A stretch of 64,000 nt of DNA from Liolophura sinensis (Eukaryota > Mollusca > Polyplacophora > Chitonida > Chitonidae). The notes below the pieces were generated by a model, which had not been told where the DNA came from, did not search any database, and saw only the letters and a program-made list of their open reading frames with translations. Positions 48,602 through 62,958 of the stretch are shown piece by piece. The stretch is from positions 42,085,385-42,149,384 of the forward strand of contig NC_088295.1 of assembly GCF_032854445.1 (NCBI RefSeq), given 5' to 3'. Position 1 is the stretch's first letter. Each line of letters opens with the position of its first letter. Position numbers and translations under genes: made by a program.

Positions 48602-48781
48602 ACTCATTTGAACAGGATTTAATCTGCCTAAAATCAGTGGCACCCGAAGACTTCTATAACTACTTTGAGACCAACTGGAATAACTGCAGAGGTATGTGGG
48701 TTCAGTATGAGAGAAAAAAGGTTGCAAATTTTTCAAACAGAACAACCAACAGACTGGCATCATACCACCAAAAGCTTAAAG
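48602..48781 (+). pseudogene. ZSWIM/MULE-transposase-like coding fragment
   Basis: One frame encodes a segment with LKSVAPEDFYNYFETNWNNC, MWVQYER and NRTTNRLASYHQKLKAV. The pattern W-x(5,8)-MWV...N-x-TNNR-x-x-S-x-HQKLK is what I know from SWIM zinc-finger (ZSWIM1/3) and related MULE-type transposase proteins, just before the C-terminal SWIM region. The ends look like an exon: AATTCTGAAG as a possible acceptor, and AAAGCA|GTATGT as a good donor. No neighbouring exon with the upstream transposase core or the downstream CxCx-CxH zinc finger was found. It is either a broken copy or one exon of a larger gene. Family assignment is from motif memory only. Confidence 0.5.
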
Positions 48782-48829
48782 CAGTATGTGTGTGAAATGT
48801 GTGCATAAACATTATGTATCTCAACCGCT

Positions 48830-49140
48830 AGATGCGTGACTCTGAATCACGAGGCACATGAGATATGGGTATAAGCCTTATGGCGACAGGGAACTGGTAG
48901 AATCCCCTGATCTGGCTGTTCATTGGACCTTGGTGACAGTGAGTAGTCACCAAGACTGGGACTTCACATAGTCTTCTGTACAGTGAAGATCACTTATCTT
49001 CCAGCCGTTTGACAATATCTTGCCAAAGGTACAGTGATTTACCCTGGCAGAGCGCAACCGATTTCCTCCTCCCATAAGACCGACAGCTATTGTAAGAGTG
49101 AAAAATTATTGAGTATGTTGTTAAACAACACTCAATCAAG
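48830..49140 (+). mobile_element. Degraded SINE with GTTAAACAACACTCAATCA tail
   Basis: Body words TTTGACAATATCTTGCCAAA, GTGATTTACCCTGGCAGAGC, GATTTCCTCC and GACCGACAGCTATTGTAAGA lead to GTGAAAAATTATTGAGTATG and GTTAAACAACACTCAATCAA. It is related to SINE-B by its tail, but the body is of a third type. The 5' half (48830-48980) is assigned only by continuity. Confidence 0.6.
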
Positions 49141-50485
49141 ACTTTTCAATCATTTTTTAAGGTTAATAAGAACATAATTAAAGATTTTTGTGTTTTTGGT
49201 TAAATGAAATGAGGTGTTTCATAAATAATAAGCATATGTTCATTCCGTTTTGTTTTTCTCCTCCCATGGTGTATAAAGGACAAGATGGCGACAAAAAGGT
49301 GTATCATAGTGCCTGTTCATTCACCAGGACATTGGGCGTTACTGGTTTTTTACTGCTTTTCCGCAACAGAGAGATGTGATTATATATGATTAGCTGAGAT
49401 CATCAGCTTCAGAACATATGCATCTACAACAATTAATTGTTTGGAGGCAGTTTTTCTCACCATGAATAAACCTTTCTTTGAAATAGAAAACCAGAGTACA
49501 CAATGTTGACAGTGCAATTATATCTTGCATGTACACCTTACAAGACTGACTTCACAGTGGGCAATTCAGTTTTTATTGTGGTCCTCAGAACAATGTGAAT
49601 GTAAGTGAGTGGAGATATTTTGTTAGTGGCTGTGTAATAAGGTTTAAATACAGCAGGCATCTTGGTCATACCCATTACAGTTTAGGAAATGTTATGCCTC
49701 TTTATATGATACAGCACCCCAATGGTAACAGCGTATTGAAGGAATTAAACACTTCTTTTTAAAGGGAGTACATCAGGCGGTGGGGGTGGGGGGGTGTGGG
49801 GGGTGGGGGGGGGGGGAGGAGGGGTGTTGTTCTGAATGAGGACTAGGGTGTCTGGACTCTAAAGCCTGTGATGTCATCCAAGCAGAATGATTGCAGTGGC
49901 CCTGGAATTTTGGTACTTATGGTAATTTTCATCTTTTTTCCATCTGTCTTTGTTTATATTTTAGTTAGTGTGTCCAATAGATCTCAACTTAATAATATGA
50001 GTATATTGTCTGGCTGGTTACTTTTGTTTTTATCCCCTGGCACTTAATGCAGTTGGACCTGGTGATAAGGTTTTCTGTCTTTTTGCATGTTCCTGTCTGA
50101 AAGTATTGAATCTTGATGAAACTGGGTAGACATGATGTGAATGTATTGAGACTACATATATTGTGACAGCACTGTTTATATAAATTCTTATTCTTATAGT
50201 ATAGCCGTCAGGTTAATGACACTTGCATGTAGCTTGAGTTAGAATATTTTTGTGAAGATTATATTTCTATCACGTTTTGTTCATATGCTCAAGAAAACCG
50301 GTTTCAGTAATAGTGTGATGGTTGTCTCAATAGTGCCATGTGTAGATATATCTTGAGATTAAAACAGACAAATGAATGAATTCTGTCAACACCTAAGAGG
50401 GATTTCATACAAAGTGTATTACGACATGAACATCCCTGAATATACGATACCGTTTTCCCTCTCTTCAGCCCAGTGCTGAAATTTT
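49141..50485. other. Unique sequence with a long G-rich tract
   Basis: G-rich tract at 49776-49826. No gene recognised. Confidence 0.4.
49776..49826 (+). repeat. G-rich tract, strong G-quadruplex potential
   Basis: Successive G-runs of 5, 7, 6 and 12 or more separated by single T, TGT or A. They satisfy the four-run G-quadruplex pattern several times over. Confidence 0.85.
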
Positions 50486-50832
50486 TTCAGGTGTTGTGGA
50501 CATCTGCATAGATAAGGCTGTTGTGATCTCATTCTAGTCCAAAGGTATTTTTCAGGTGTTGTGTACATCCGCATAGACAAGACAATGCTGTGATCTAATT
50601 CTAGCCCAAAAGTATTATTCAGGTGTTGTGTACATCCGCATAGACAAGACAATGCTGTGATCTAATTCTAGCCCAAAAGTATTATTCAGGTGTTGTGTAC
50701 ATCCGCATAGACAAGACAATGCTGTGATCTAATTCTAGCCCAAAAGTATTTTTCAGGTGTTGTGTACATCCGCATAGACAAGACAATGCTGTGATCTAAT
50801 TCTAGCCCAAAAGTATTTTTCAGGTGTTGTGT
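50486..50832. repeat. Tandem array, 67-bp unit, five copies
   Basis: The word CAGGTGTTGTGTACATCCGC recurs at 50553, 50620, 50687 and 50754 at an exact 67-bp spacing, with a diverged first copy at 50488 and a truncated last one at 50821. Between them lies GACAAGACAATGCTGTGATC, then TAATTCTAGCCCAAAAGTAT. The inner copies are almost identical, so the expansion is recent. Confidence 0.93.
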
Positions 50833-51854
50833 AGATCAGGCACTAAATATTTAAAATTAGTTCTGTTACCTGATCAGTCGAAACGTGCATTCACCTTATG
50901 AATGTGTACTGATCAGTATTAGTGCATGTGGTATGTAACTTGAATTATTTTCACAAATAAACTTTCGCAACTTGACATCGGTTTTTGATGAAAATTGAAA
51001 GCACTGTATTTCCGGCTTAAAACAAAAAGTTTTGACTTTTTTTAATATTTTGATCTGTTTCTTTGGAATAGTTTTTTGTCTTATTTCATTAATTACATAT
51101 ACATTCTGAGGTGTTACGACGCACATGACTGAAAATCAATAGATTATTGTTTCCATCCACACTCATCAGAGTTTGTGAGTAAATGCCTAATAGGGTAGCT
51201 GTTAATTACTTGCTGGTTTCTGGTGACCCTCTCACCTGTAATAATTCAGGCAGAAAATTTAAAATACATGCCGGACTGACGTTTAAAACCAGATTTTTCA
51301 TCAAATTCCCATATATTTCACATGAAAATTAATAATGAATAATCATTATCGCATCCAGCATCTCTATTTACATCAGTGAGATCACAGGAAACTAAGAATG
51401 AACAAACAATGGCCTAAAGCCTCTAGTTAATAAGTTTCATGTAATTCCTGGTTTATCTTACCGAAATCTCCTGAGGAAACTCTTGTGCAACTTGGTGCAA
51501 CATACATGTATAACACATTACTGAAATCAATGATATCATCGTAAAAAGACTGGCAGTGCAAAAACAAAGGTTCCCTTGGAGCACCAAATATGTATTATGC
51601 AAATACTGGTTTTACTGCTATTTAAACTGAATGGGTTTCATTATCTTGCTAAAAGCGTGCAAGTTCCTAAATACCAGGATTATTCCAGAAAAAAATGGGG
51701 TCAATTGCACAGAGCAAATTCAACACTTCTAAATAATATTAGTGATAAATTAGTGTAGGTTAATTATGTGACGTGAGGTCTTTTTAGGCTATCTCCAAAA
51801 AGTTAATAATTATTTGTACTTGAATAAAAGCCTCTGGTAGCGTTAATTCTCGAA
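50833..51854. other. Unique sequence, no gene seen
   Basis: AT-rich DNA with short frames only. Confidence 0.4.
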
Positions 51855-52196
51855 TACGGCACCGGCTTGAGAAGACTCGCTGGCGACCCAACAATCAGTC
51901 TGATATTTGTATCCCCGGTTACCGGTTGCCGAAAAGGGATTTCAGTTCAAGCGGGGCCGGTTATCGTCTCCCGTGCATGTCAGAACGGAAATAGCGTGTC
52001 CGACCACCAGTTAAGGAAAAGGAATTTGAAAATTGCGGAATCAGCGACCTGTTACCGTAATGTCATTGGTATGATAGCGGCAAGGGTCACCGTCCACGCA
52101 GCCGCTAAAGCGATCATACTGGGACCTGTGCGCGGTGACGGCACGAGCGAAATGAAGCTAGGCAATCGGTCTCCGGTAAAATATTCCCTGCCTTGA
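51855..52196. other. GC-rich island with an open 109-codon frame
   Basis: About 340 bp much richer in G, C and CpG than its surroundings. The plus strand is open for 109 codons (51867-52196) and the stop overlaps an AATAAA (TTGAATAAATG). On the minus strand a short hydrophobic run (MIALAAAWTVTLAAIIPMTL) resembles a transmembrane helix and is followed by a donor-like CG|GTAACA. Neither strand matches a family I can name. It could be an exon or an old insertion. Confidence 0.25.
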
Positions 52197-54865
52197 ATAA
52201 ATGTTAAGTATCACGTAAGAGCTCAAGTATTCATTCATGCCACGCAGATCAGCAGAATACTAGACATATATTAACAGCTGCTCGTTGCACTTCAGGTTGG
52301 TTTTGATCTAATTCACGCTGTCTATACCGTATGTTGCTGCTGATCAATACGGCATCTCGATTTACGAATAGCGTTGATGCTTAAGACGTGTTGTATTTAA
52401 TTTTAAAAAGTGAAGACTAAATTATTCATATATAAATAACCGTTGGCATCCCTTACAACTTATTTCAATCATTTCAAGAGGGTGCCTTTTGTGTTTACAA
52501 TAGGATGGTTTCAGTGCCACAATATGCATGGTGCTCACTGAACAATATTATCTTGGACGTAAAACCCAACAATTCAAAACACTTTTCGAAAAAGTCATTA
52601 CATTTTGTCCTCTACTAGCATATCATCGAGAATATTAGATAAAAGTTTACACAAAGCATAACTTGTAGACATAACCCGAGCAGAAGTACGTCACAATTAA
52701 GAATCTCTGGCTACACTATTTTATCCCTATGCTGGGATTATGATTCTATAGAAAATCAAACCAGAGTCTAATGAGTATTTGGAATCTGTATTTAGTAGAT
52801 GTGTACCATAAGCAATGCCTTTATGGTCACAATAGAGAATTTGACCACTGAGGTGGAGTGTTATCTAATTTAGTTTAATCCATGGTGCTTGGGGGCGTGT
52901 AATTTGCTATACTATTTAAGCATTTACATATATATTTATTTTATTTCGCTGGTGTTTTCCACCGTACTCAAGAACATTTCACCTATACGACGGCGGCCGG
53001 TTAGGTGTGAACATTTGGCAATTATCACAGTGCCGTCGCCGCTCTGCATGGCCTTACTTTCTATGCTGAAAGTTTTCAACTATATTACAATATTGTTCAG
53101 CATCCTAAAATACATAGCCAATCCTACTGTGGCTATATTGACACAATTAACATGGCCGTTTGGTTTCTCCATATAAGGAATTCCCCTTAGTACGTAATAT
53201 GCCTAATTAATGCGTTTTCGATTTTGAATCGCAAACCGCTGTACTTGTTTATCACCTTACCCCATGAAATGCCTAGGCGCCACGTGCTCCTTTTAAATAT
53301 ACCGCATGCTGGAAATGTTCTTATGCATCTCTAGCCTTATAAATAGAAAGAGCACGTGTATAAGCTTATGGGATGGGAATTCAGTATCTGCCACTATAAT
53401 GTGCGGAAAATCTCACCAATTAAGATGGCCACCAAAACACAAGCTTATGGCTATACATCGATTTGACCGGATCAACGTGATGGGGTCACGAACGTAAGTT
53501 TCCCCATGGGTGAGTTTGCTACAGGCTCTGAATAGTATTCCCCATTTTTAAACCTTACTGCTGCCAGAAAGGTTAAACAATCGTGAGGTCACATAAATCT
53601 CTCTTCGCTGGATAAATCCAGAATCCAGATGTCCAATACACGCCACTTTCATCCTCCAACACTTCCCAGAACAAAGGAAGAAAATGAAAATATCTGATTG
53701 AAATTTGATTTGATGAGGAAAAACGACACACGGATGAGTTATACTCTTTGGTAATACACATTTGTATGTATAGAATAGTTCGTCTGTATGTAACAGTGCT
53801 ATACTCAAAAGTGTCTTTAATTATGCCAAGGCGATCCGGTTTATGTGTGGAACAGACAAAAGTGCCCGGGTGAACTCCATCGCCCCGTACGCGATATAAC
53901 TCCTGACTTACAGCCGCAGTCGAAAAAACGAGAGCTGAAATCGCTCAAATGTGGGAAAACATGTTTGAATACAAATTTTGAAATGTACATGTACCTTTAT
54001 TTAACCCGATTCACGTACATGCATGCCATGCAAAACGCCTCAAGGTACTGGCATGTTCTGACGATTATCATAACAAATTTTATCCTATAATTTACCCGTG
54101 TCCGTGATGGAACAAGTGATGTAAATTTTCAATATTCCAAGTGTTATATAGATGAACCGAAATTCTGATTGGTCACTCGAACTTTCATTGATAAGCTTAT
54201 CCAATGAAAAGTACAACTGCATACCGGAATACTTTTCTTTTTGGTTGCCGTGAAAAAAAAGTCATGTTGACGATCACTTACTACACCGGACAGCAAGTTT
54301 GTTGGACACCTGATAGGCATAAAATTTATCTTCAGGAGATGTGAAAAGTAGCAAAGGTTGGTAAAAGGAAATGAAGCGCTTACCACTGTACGCCTTGTGG
54401 GTCTGAGGCTAAAACAAGATATTGTAACATGACATGCACGGTTACATGTTTTGTTTTAATGACTCTTAGAATATATTTCGATTACCTGATATACTTGGAC
54501 TGGAACTTTCTTATTTAACGACTACATGTAGTTGTTGTTCTTACACGAAGGGGGTGAAGAGTCTGATTTTATAGTTTCACTTCAGGTTGGTGGCTCACTA
54601 ATCCTTCTATGTCTAATTCTGATTGATAAGATAGATGGGGTTATTGTTGGGTCATGAGATACCTACCAGGTGAGTTTATTTCACAAGATTTCTTCCATTT
54701 TCGTTCGCCACGACAAAAGAATTTGTTTCTGATGAAGATCACCATAAGGGTCAACCCTCACGCGTCCACGTGTTTCCATAAAGAATAACGCAATGCAGAA
54801 TGTGCGTGACTGATACTGTTCTTTTGATTGGTTCAATGAGGGAGTCAAAGGTCATGGTTGGGTAC
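52197..54865. other. Gene-poor interval with one SINE scrap
   Basis: A reverse SINE-A tail is at 52931-53001. No coding exon recognised otherwise. Confidence 0.4.
52931..53001 (-). mobile_element. SINE-A 3' fragment
   Basis: TATTTATTTTATTTCGCTGG, CACCGTACTCAAGAACATTT, CACCTATACGACGGCGGCCG; reverse orientation, truncated right after the GGCCGG word. Confidence 0.85.
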
Positions 54866-54873
54866 TATAAATA
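54866..54873 (+). promoter_or_regulatory. Candidate TATA box
   Basis: TATAAATA in the context GGTACTATAAATACTGAG. The expected transcription start is near 54896-54900. A short open leader and an ATG at 54950 follow. Confidence 0.45.
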
Positions 54874-54949
54874 CTGAGCCCGCGAAATAAAATGGCATTC
54901 AAAATTTTCTCTCGGAACATAGCAAAATTATCTTTAGTAATCCCCGATC

Positions 54950-54988
54950 ATGACGCAGCAACAGCTGACTGATGCCGACCGACCTACC
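54950..54988 (+). CDS. Candidate first coding exon (MTQQQLTDADRPT)
   Basis: Thirteen codons start at an ATG about 77 nt after the TATA box and end exactly at a consensus donor (ACC|GTAAGT). The combination of TATA box, short leader, ATG and perfect donor is what a compact first exon looks like. I could not find the next exon between here and 57 kb, and the peptide is too short to assign. A chance arrangement remains possible. Confidence 0.35.
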
Positions 54989-57757
54989 GTAAGTCATTAC
55001 TTAAAGCTGCTGTAGTTATCGGTGTCTAACATCGATATAAAGACCTAAGTTATTTTAACATGAAAAAATTAGGATTAAAAAGTAAAACACCTTGCCATAC
55101 GGAACAAATGAAAATTACACCACTCGTTCAATAAAACTGACATAATGGGTCACTTATGGTATATCCTCTATATATATATACTGCTTATTAAAATAATCCA
55201 TGACACTTGATAGGCATATTAAAAGAAGAGAATACCGTAAATGGCATTTAACTCAGCGGAAGTATTAGCGGCGTTTAGTATTTCTTGACGCCAAATGGCT
55301 TTTATGGCTGTTTCGAAACGTTGGAAATTTTTGTTATTTACAGCATCCTATTACAATGTCCCTTCTGACCATGTTCATCCAAAAAATAAACGTCATTATG
55401 TGCTTCCCTGAATATTTCCCTGTATTTAAACAAATAGAACAAACTACTTCATTCTCAGAGGCTGTCATGAAAGAGAAATAAAGAGGATAATAATCTCGGC
55501 GATCAGGATGATCAAGCTGAACAAAAAAACAATACGAAATTGCGTTCACCTGTGACATTTTGTTTATGTCACATGGTTTACTGGCTCACATGGCAAACCT
55601 ACTGACGACGATCAACTGAAAAATCCGCCCAGTGTGTCTGAAACTAAGCAGCGATTATCGTCAGCGTGTTTTGCGGGAGAGTTAGTTCGTCCCTACAAGC
55701 GTAATAATCCGTCTAGTGTATCTCCAGGTTACACACTCCTCTCCTTCTTTCAAAAGGCAATAGTGCGATAAATAGGCTACTGACGACACTGCTTAACTCT
55801 TGAACATGCGAGATAATTTTCGACCAACCAAAACTCGAATGCTTGAATAATAACTAACCATAAACTAGAGATGTACAGAAGGGCTGAAGGGTGGAACCAC
55901 CGGTGAAGGGTACCTCATTGTTGAATCCCCTGGTGGAGTGCACTTCATTGTTGAATCCACTGGTGGAGTGCACCTCATTGTTGAATATTTCGATCCTCAT
56001 ACATTTTTAGGGGCCTTGGTTCCTACGGTTGACCTCCACCCCACGTGAACACCACAACACGTACCTAGCTCGAAAATTCAGTCTAAGCATGGCTGTATTT
56101 ACTGATATGTGGAGAAACCGGATGACATGTGCATCTTATCATCACATTGTATCATAGCTATCCCAGGTCATCATGCCCTGTTTTTTGAAGTCGGATCGGT
56201 CGGTCGGCATTTTTTTTTTTTTGGAAAGTACATAATCTGAAGGCTAATTGAATTATCGCGGGTCCAATTTTCGTCACCTGCTTCGGGGCATACATTTCCA
56301 ATTTTAAATGCTCTTTAAGAACTTTATTGTTCTCGTAACCAAGTTTTTTCACGATGACGTCAAATATTCCTTCTTGATTCTGGATCCTAAATTAAATTTA
56401 AGTAAATTTACGAACTTTAAACCTAAACAACTGAAGTTGAAAGGCATCCATCGCTTTCGCCACTGTGGAGAAGGGACGCCAATTGGCTTTCGCCACACAG
56501 AAATTACATTCGCCAAAACTAATGTGGCGAATGTCTAGCGGAAGCCTTGCGACTAAGCAGATAATCCGAGCCTTATAATGAATTCGAGATGTTTTTTTTT
56601 TTAATTTTTATTTTTTTATTTTTGACGCAAAGGGCACTTCGAGGGCACAGCTGTGTCCAATAATCGGACTCTGAGAAGGGCTGGATTAGGCCCTGTTAAC
56701 AAAGAAATCCTATCTTTAATAACAATAATGAGAGTGCATCTTTGTACCTAGTGCAAGTTGGGGAGTTCCACAGAGTTTGTTGTTGGCTAGTACAAGTAAT
56801 ACTATATATACCATTACCGTAAAAATGCTTATCTTACCAGGTACTGAAGCGAATGGCGAGTACATGTACTTTTTGCCTGTTTATAATTTTTTGTGGTGTT
56901 GCAATCATGGTATTCACGACAGAATTAAATGTAAAATGTTGGCGTAAACCGTCAAACAATTAGGACAAAGTGGATGTGCAAGCAGTAAGGATTTTAAAAG
57001 CAAAGGTTTATGCATGTCTAACGATTTCACCCTCTACAACATAAGAAATAATGGTGTATACATGTACAACTAAATGTAATTGTGAAGAAAAAAAAATTAT
57101 TTGCTAAATCGGTACTGTACAAGATCACGATACCAAGCCAGCTGGTCGGTATAATAGAATGCAGGGGAGACAAATCTTACTGGACTGACTAAAATGTTTA
57201 CTAGAAGATTCAGCACTTTAACAATATCACTCTTGCTGCATTTCCGAGGCAGAAGTGGAAGGTAGGCTGATCACTCATATCCTCAGTCAGTGACAAACTG
57301 AAATTCATCTGAAAATAAACGACAATGAAGTTAAATGATCTGTGGTTTTCCATAAACAGAAGCTGAAAGGTCACAAAATTTTAGTCGCACACTCGTTGCA
57401 GATTTACCTCTTTGTAACATTTACACTATCCAAGTTTGTAACATTTTCACATTGTCATAACAGATACTAAACACTTACTACATTGTCCACAAACCCATTC
57501 CATTCACAAATATATTTTTTTAAAATCAAAACAACTCATCATGCCTGTATAAAGGTGTATTCTTCAGCCATTTCCTAACTGCTCCCAGTACAAATGTACT
57601 CTTACAGTTCCGGTTTTGTTATGTCCACAGCTCATTGTTCTGGACATTCTGTCAGCCAACACAGCAATCAAGTGCTGATGGGACCTGTTATTTTTATGTC
57701 CACAGAGAGGTGGTGCAGTCAGAACAGTGATATTACACAAATCATTTATTTATACTG
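54989..57757. other. Interval between the candidate first exon and the DCTN5 3' side
   Basis: Contains a 30-bp tandem repeat at 55891-55986 and T- and A-rich tracts near 56210 and 56590. The missing last DCTN5 exon should lie in the lower part of this interval or the adjacent SINE pair. A minus-strand acceptor (GTTTATTTTCAG, about 57311-57322) was examined: in the DCTN5 frame it gives only DEFQFVTD and a stop, which does not resemble the conserved C-terminus. Confidence 0.35.
55891..55986. repeat. Tandem repeat, 30-bp unit, three copies
   Basis: TCATTGTTGAATCC recurs at 55915, 55945 and 55975, with CTGGTGGAGTGCAC between the copies. Confidence 0.9.
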
Positions 57758-57883
57758 CGGATGGTCGTGTGTTTTCCCCCGGGCTTTGCCTGGTTTCCTC
57801 CCACCATAACGCTCGCCGTCATCGTATAAGTGAAATATTCTTGAGTACGGCGTAACACATATAATCATATAAATAAATAAATG
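57758..57883 (+). mobile_element. SINE-A, forward, 5'-truncated
   Basis: GGATGGTCGTGTGTTTTCCC, CCGGGCTTTGCCTGGTTTCC, CACCATAACGCTCGCCGTCA, GTGAAATATTCTTGAGTACG, then an ATAAATAAAT tail that runs straight into the next, opposite copy. Confidence 0.9.
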
Positions 57884-57886
57884 CAT

Positions 57887-58070
57887 TTATTTATTTATTT
57901 GATTGGTGTTTTATACCGTACTTAAGAATATTTCACTTATGCCAGCATTATGATGGGAGGAAATCAGGCAGAGCCCCATGGGAAACCCCTTAACATTTGC
58001 AGGTTGCTGACATATCTTCCAATATACACCTGGAGAGGAAGCCAGCATTAGCTGGACTTGAACTCAGACT
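57887..58070 (-). mobile_element. SINE-A, reverse, facing the previous copy
   Basis: It begins with TTTATTTATTTATTTGATTG and continues through TACTTAAGAATATTTCACTT, CAGCATTATGATGGGAGGAA, the CATTTGCAGGTTGCTG block and GGAGAGGAAGCCAGCATTAG to GACTTGAACTCAGA. The outer head is lost, and an internal deletion removes the CGACGGCGGC word. Confidence 0.9.
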
Positions 58071-58522
58071 TACGCATAATAAATATCTAAAAGAAGAGGA
58101 GGACTATCATTTGGGGCGGAAGTGCTGGTAGTAACTTCGAGTCACATCTATCATCAGATCTTGTGTACATTCTGGCAAGTCATCGGTCAGGCGACCTACA
58201 ATGCAATAGACAAACTATTATAATACTATCACAAGAACAAAGACACCTTACAATATTCACTGTTAAAAGATCTATGTTGGTGACTTTCTCTTTATCATTG
58301 ACGATGCCAATAAACTTGGGACAATATACAACTTATCACCCGACGGATTAAATTTTCATGTCTTTTTCACCAACCAATCGCCAATGTACAAAGTCTGGTA
58401 CAGAACGGTGATAAGTTACATTATTTCTCACCAAGTTTGTACAGCAGGGTGATTTAATTATTGGTGAAAACTTCTATGAAATAGTGCGTGTAACTTTATT
58501 CAGGAAACCAGACAGGAATTTA

Positions 58523-61675
<3,153 letters not shown>

Positions 61676-62958
61676 TATCAATTGTATTGTCCACTGAGCG
61701 TGATACAATCTTTCTCAAGAAGTAATTATTTACTTATCATATGTTCCCGTCACCTCATATCAGTCACATCTTATTCGTCATCTTGCGGCTGCAGGGGGCG
61801 CTGCATGCAGATAACTATGCAGATTTCAAATGTTTTTACGTAAATGTGAAATCCCGTGCATAAATTTCGTTGGCTGAAGCGTCTGCTCTTCATATCCTAA
61901 CCATGACACCTCTTTATCGTGCATTTATGTATTTAATTAAATAGGACTGACAAAAGTTTCATAAATTTATCAGGGGAAACAACTTTGTGATATCCGCCTA
62001 GAAGGGGAATTCCCGGTGTCTGCTGTTACTGATGATTGACATGCGTTACACAGCTCGTTGCTAAACTTAGCCCATTTGCAAAATGAAATGTCCGTTTTTG
62101 CTATTTAAAAAAAGGTGAGATTTATACTTGAATGCCATGGCCGAGGTGAGAGAACTGACAATATTCTAATGTAATTACTTCTATGGTTTATGTTCGTTCG
62201 TTACGAAAACTGCTCATGGAGTAATACAACTTACAAGTTGAATACAAGGATGACAGTGATGTTATTTTAACGCACACTGTGATGAGTATATGAATCATTT
62301 TATGTTCTGTTTGAAACACTGAATTTTAAGCATGTTCAACTAAAATTAAATGAAAAGCCATTTTGGATTATCTGGTATGAGAGGGCCTCCGTGGCTCATT
62401 TGGTTAGCGCGCTGGCGCAGCGTTATGATCCAGCTAGGAGTGTGGTCGCTGCTTGTGAGAGCCCAGCTCATGCTGGCTTCCTCTCTGGCCGCAAGTAGGA
62501 AAGTCTACCAGCCACGTGCAGATGGTTGTGGGTTTCCTCCGGACTCTGCCCAGTTTCCTCTGGACTCTGCCCGGTTTCCTCCCACAATAATGCTGGCCGC
62601 CATCGTGTTTGTGAAATATTCTTGAGAATGGCGTAAAAAACCAATCAGATTAATAAATTAACTGGAATTATCTTATTATTTAAAGTATTACAAAGTAAAA
62701 TGAGTTTGGCCTTTAAACCCAAGTGTCAGAACTGATTATATCACTTTGTCCAAAAATATTCACTAAAGGATAGATCATGAAATAATAATATTGAAAAATG
62801 AAAATTATTACTTTACTGACAGCAATTTTCCAAAATATTCAGATCTGAAACAAGGAATCAAGTGTCATTTTTATATTGATTATGGTTTTTGGCAACTTTT
62901 CAACATTTTGGTAACATGATGCTGAGATGATGTTGATACTTCTTTTTCAGATAACAAG
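61676..62958. promoter_or_regulatory. Divergent promoter region between DCTN5 and the 62959 gene
   Basis: About 1.3 kb lies between two opposite start codons, with no TATA box near either. An acceptor (TCTTTTTCAG, ends 62950) just upstream of the plus-strand ATG implies an upstream 5' UTR exon in this interval. A SINE-A fills 62386-62665. Confidence 0.45.
62386..62665 (+). mobile_element. SINE-A, full length, with tRNA-like head
   Basis: The most complete copy: GGCCTCCGTGGCTCATTTGG and TTAGCGCGCTGGCGCAGCG (A box region), a degenerate B box (GTGAGAGCCCAGCTC), and CATGCTGGCTTCCTCTCTGG. CAGATGGTTGTGGGTTTCCT follows, then a local duplication of CTCTGCCC(A/G)GTTTCCT and finally GTGAAATATTCTTGAGAATG with a TTAATAAATTA tail. 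Confidence 0.93.

Noticed and set aside
57200-57322. Minus-strand exon candidate as the last DCTN5 exon
   Set aside because: In the frame dictated by exon 5 it yields eight residues and a stop. Other frames are open longer but do not resemble the p25 C-terminus.
62137-62145. ATGGCCGAG followed by GTGAGA, a possible first exon joined to the acceptor at 62950
   Set aside because: Joined to 62951 it reads only 16 codons before a stop and is out of frame with the long ORF. It may be a 5' UTR exon at most.
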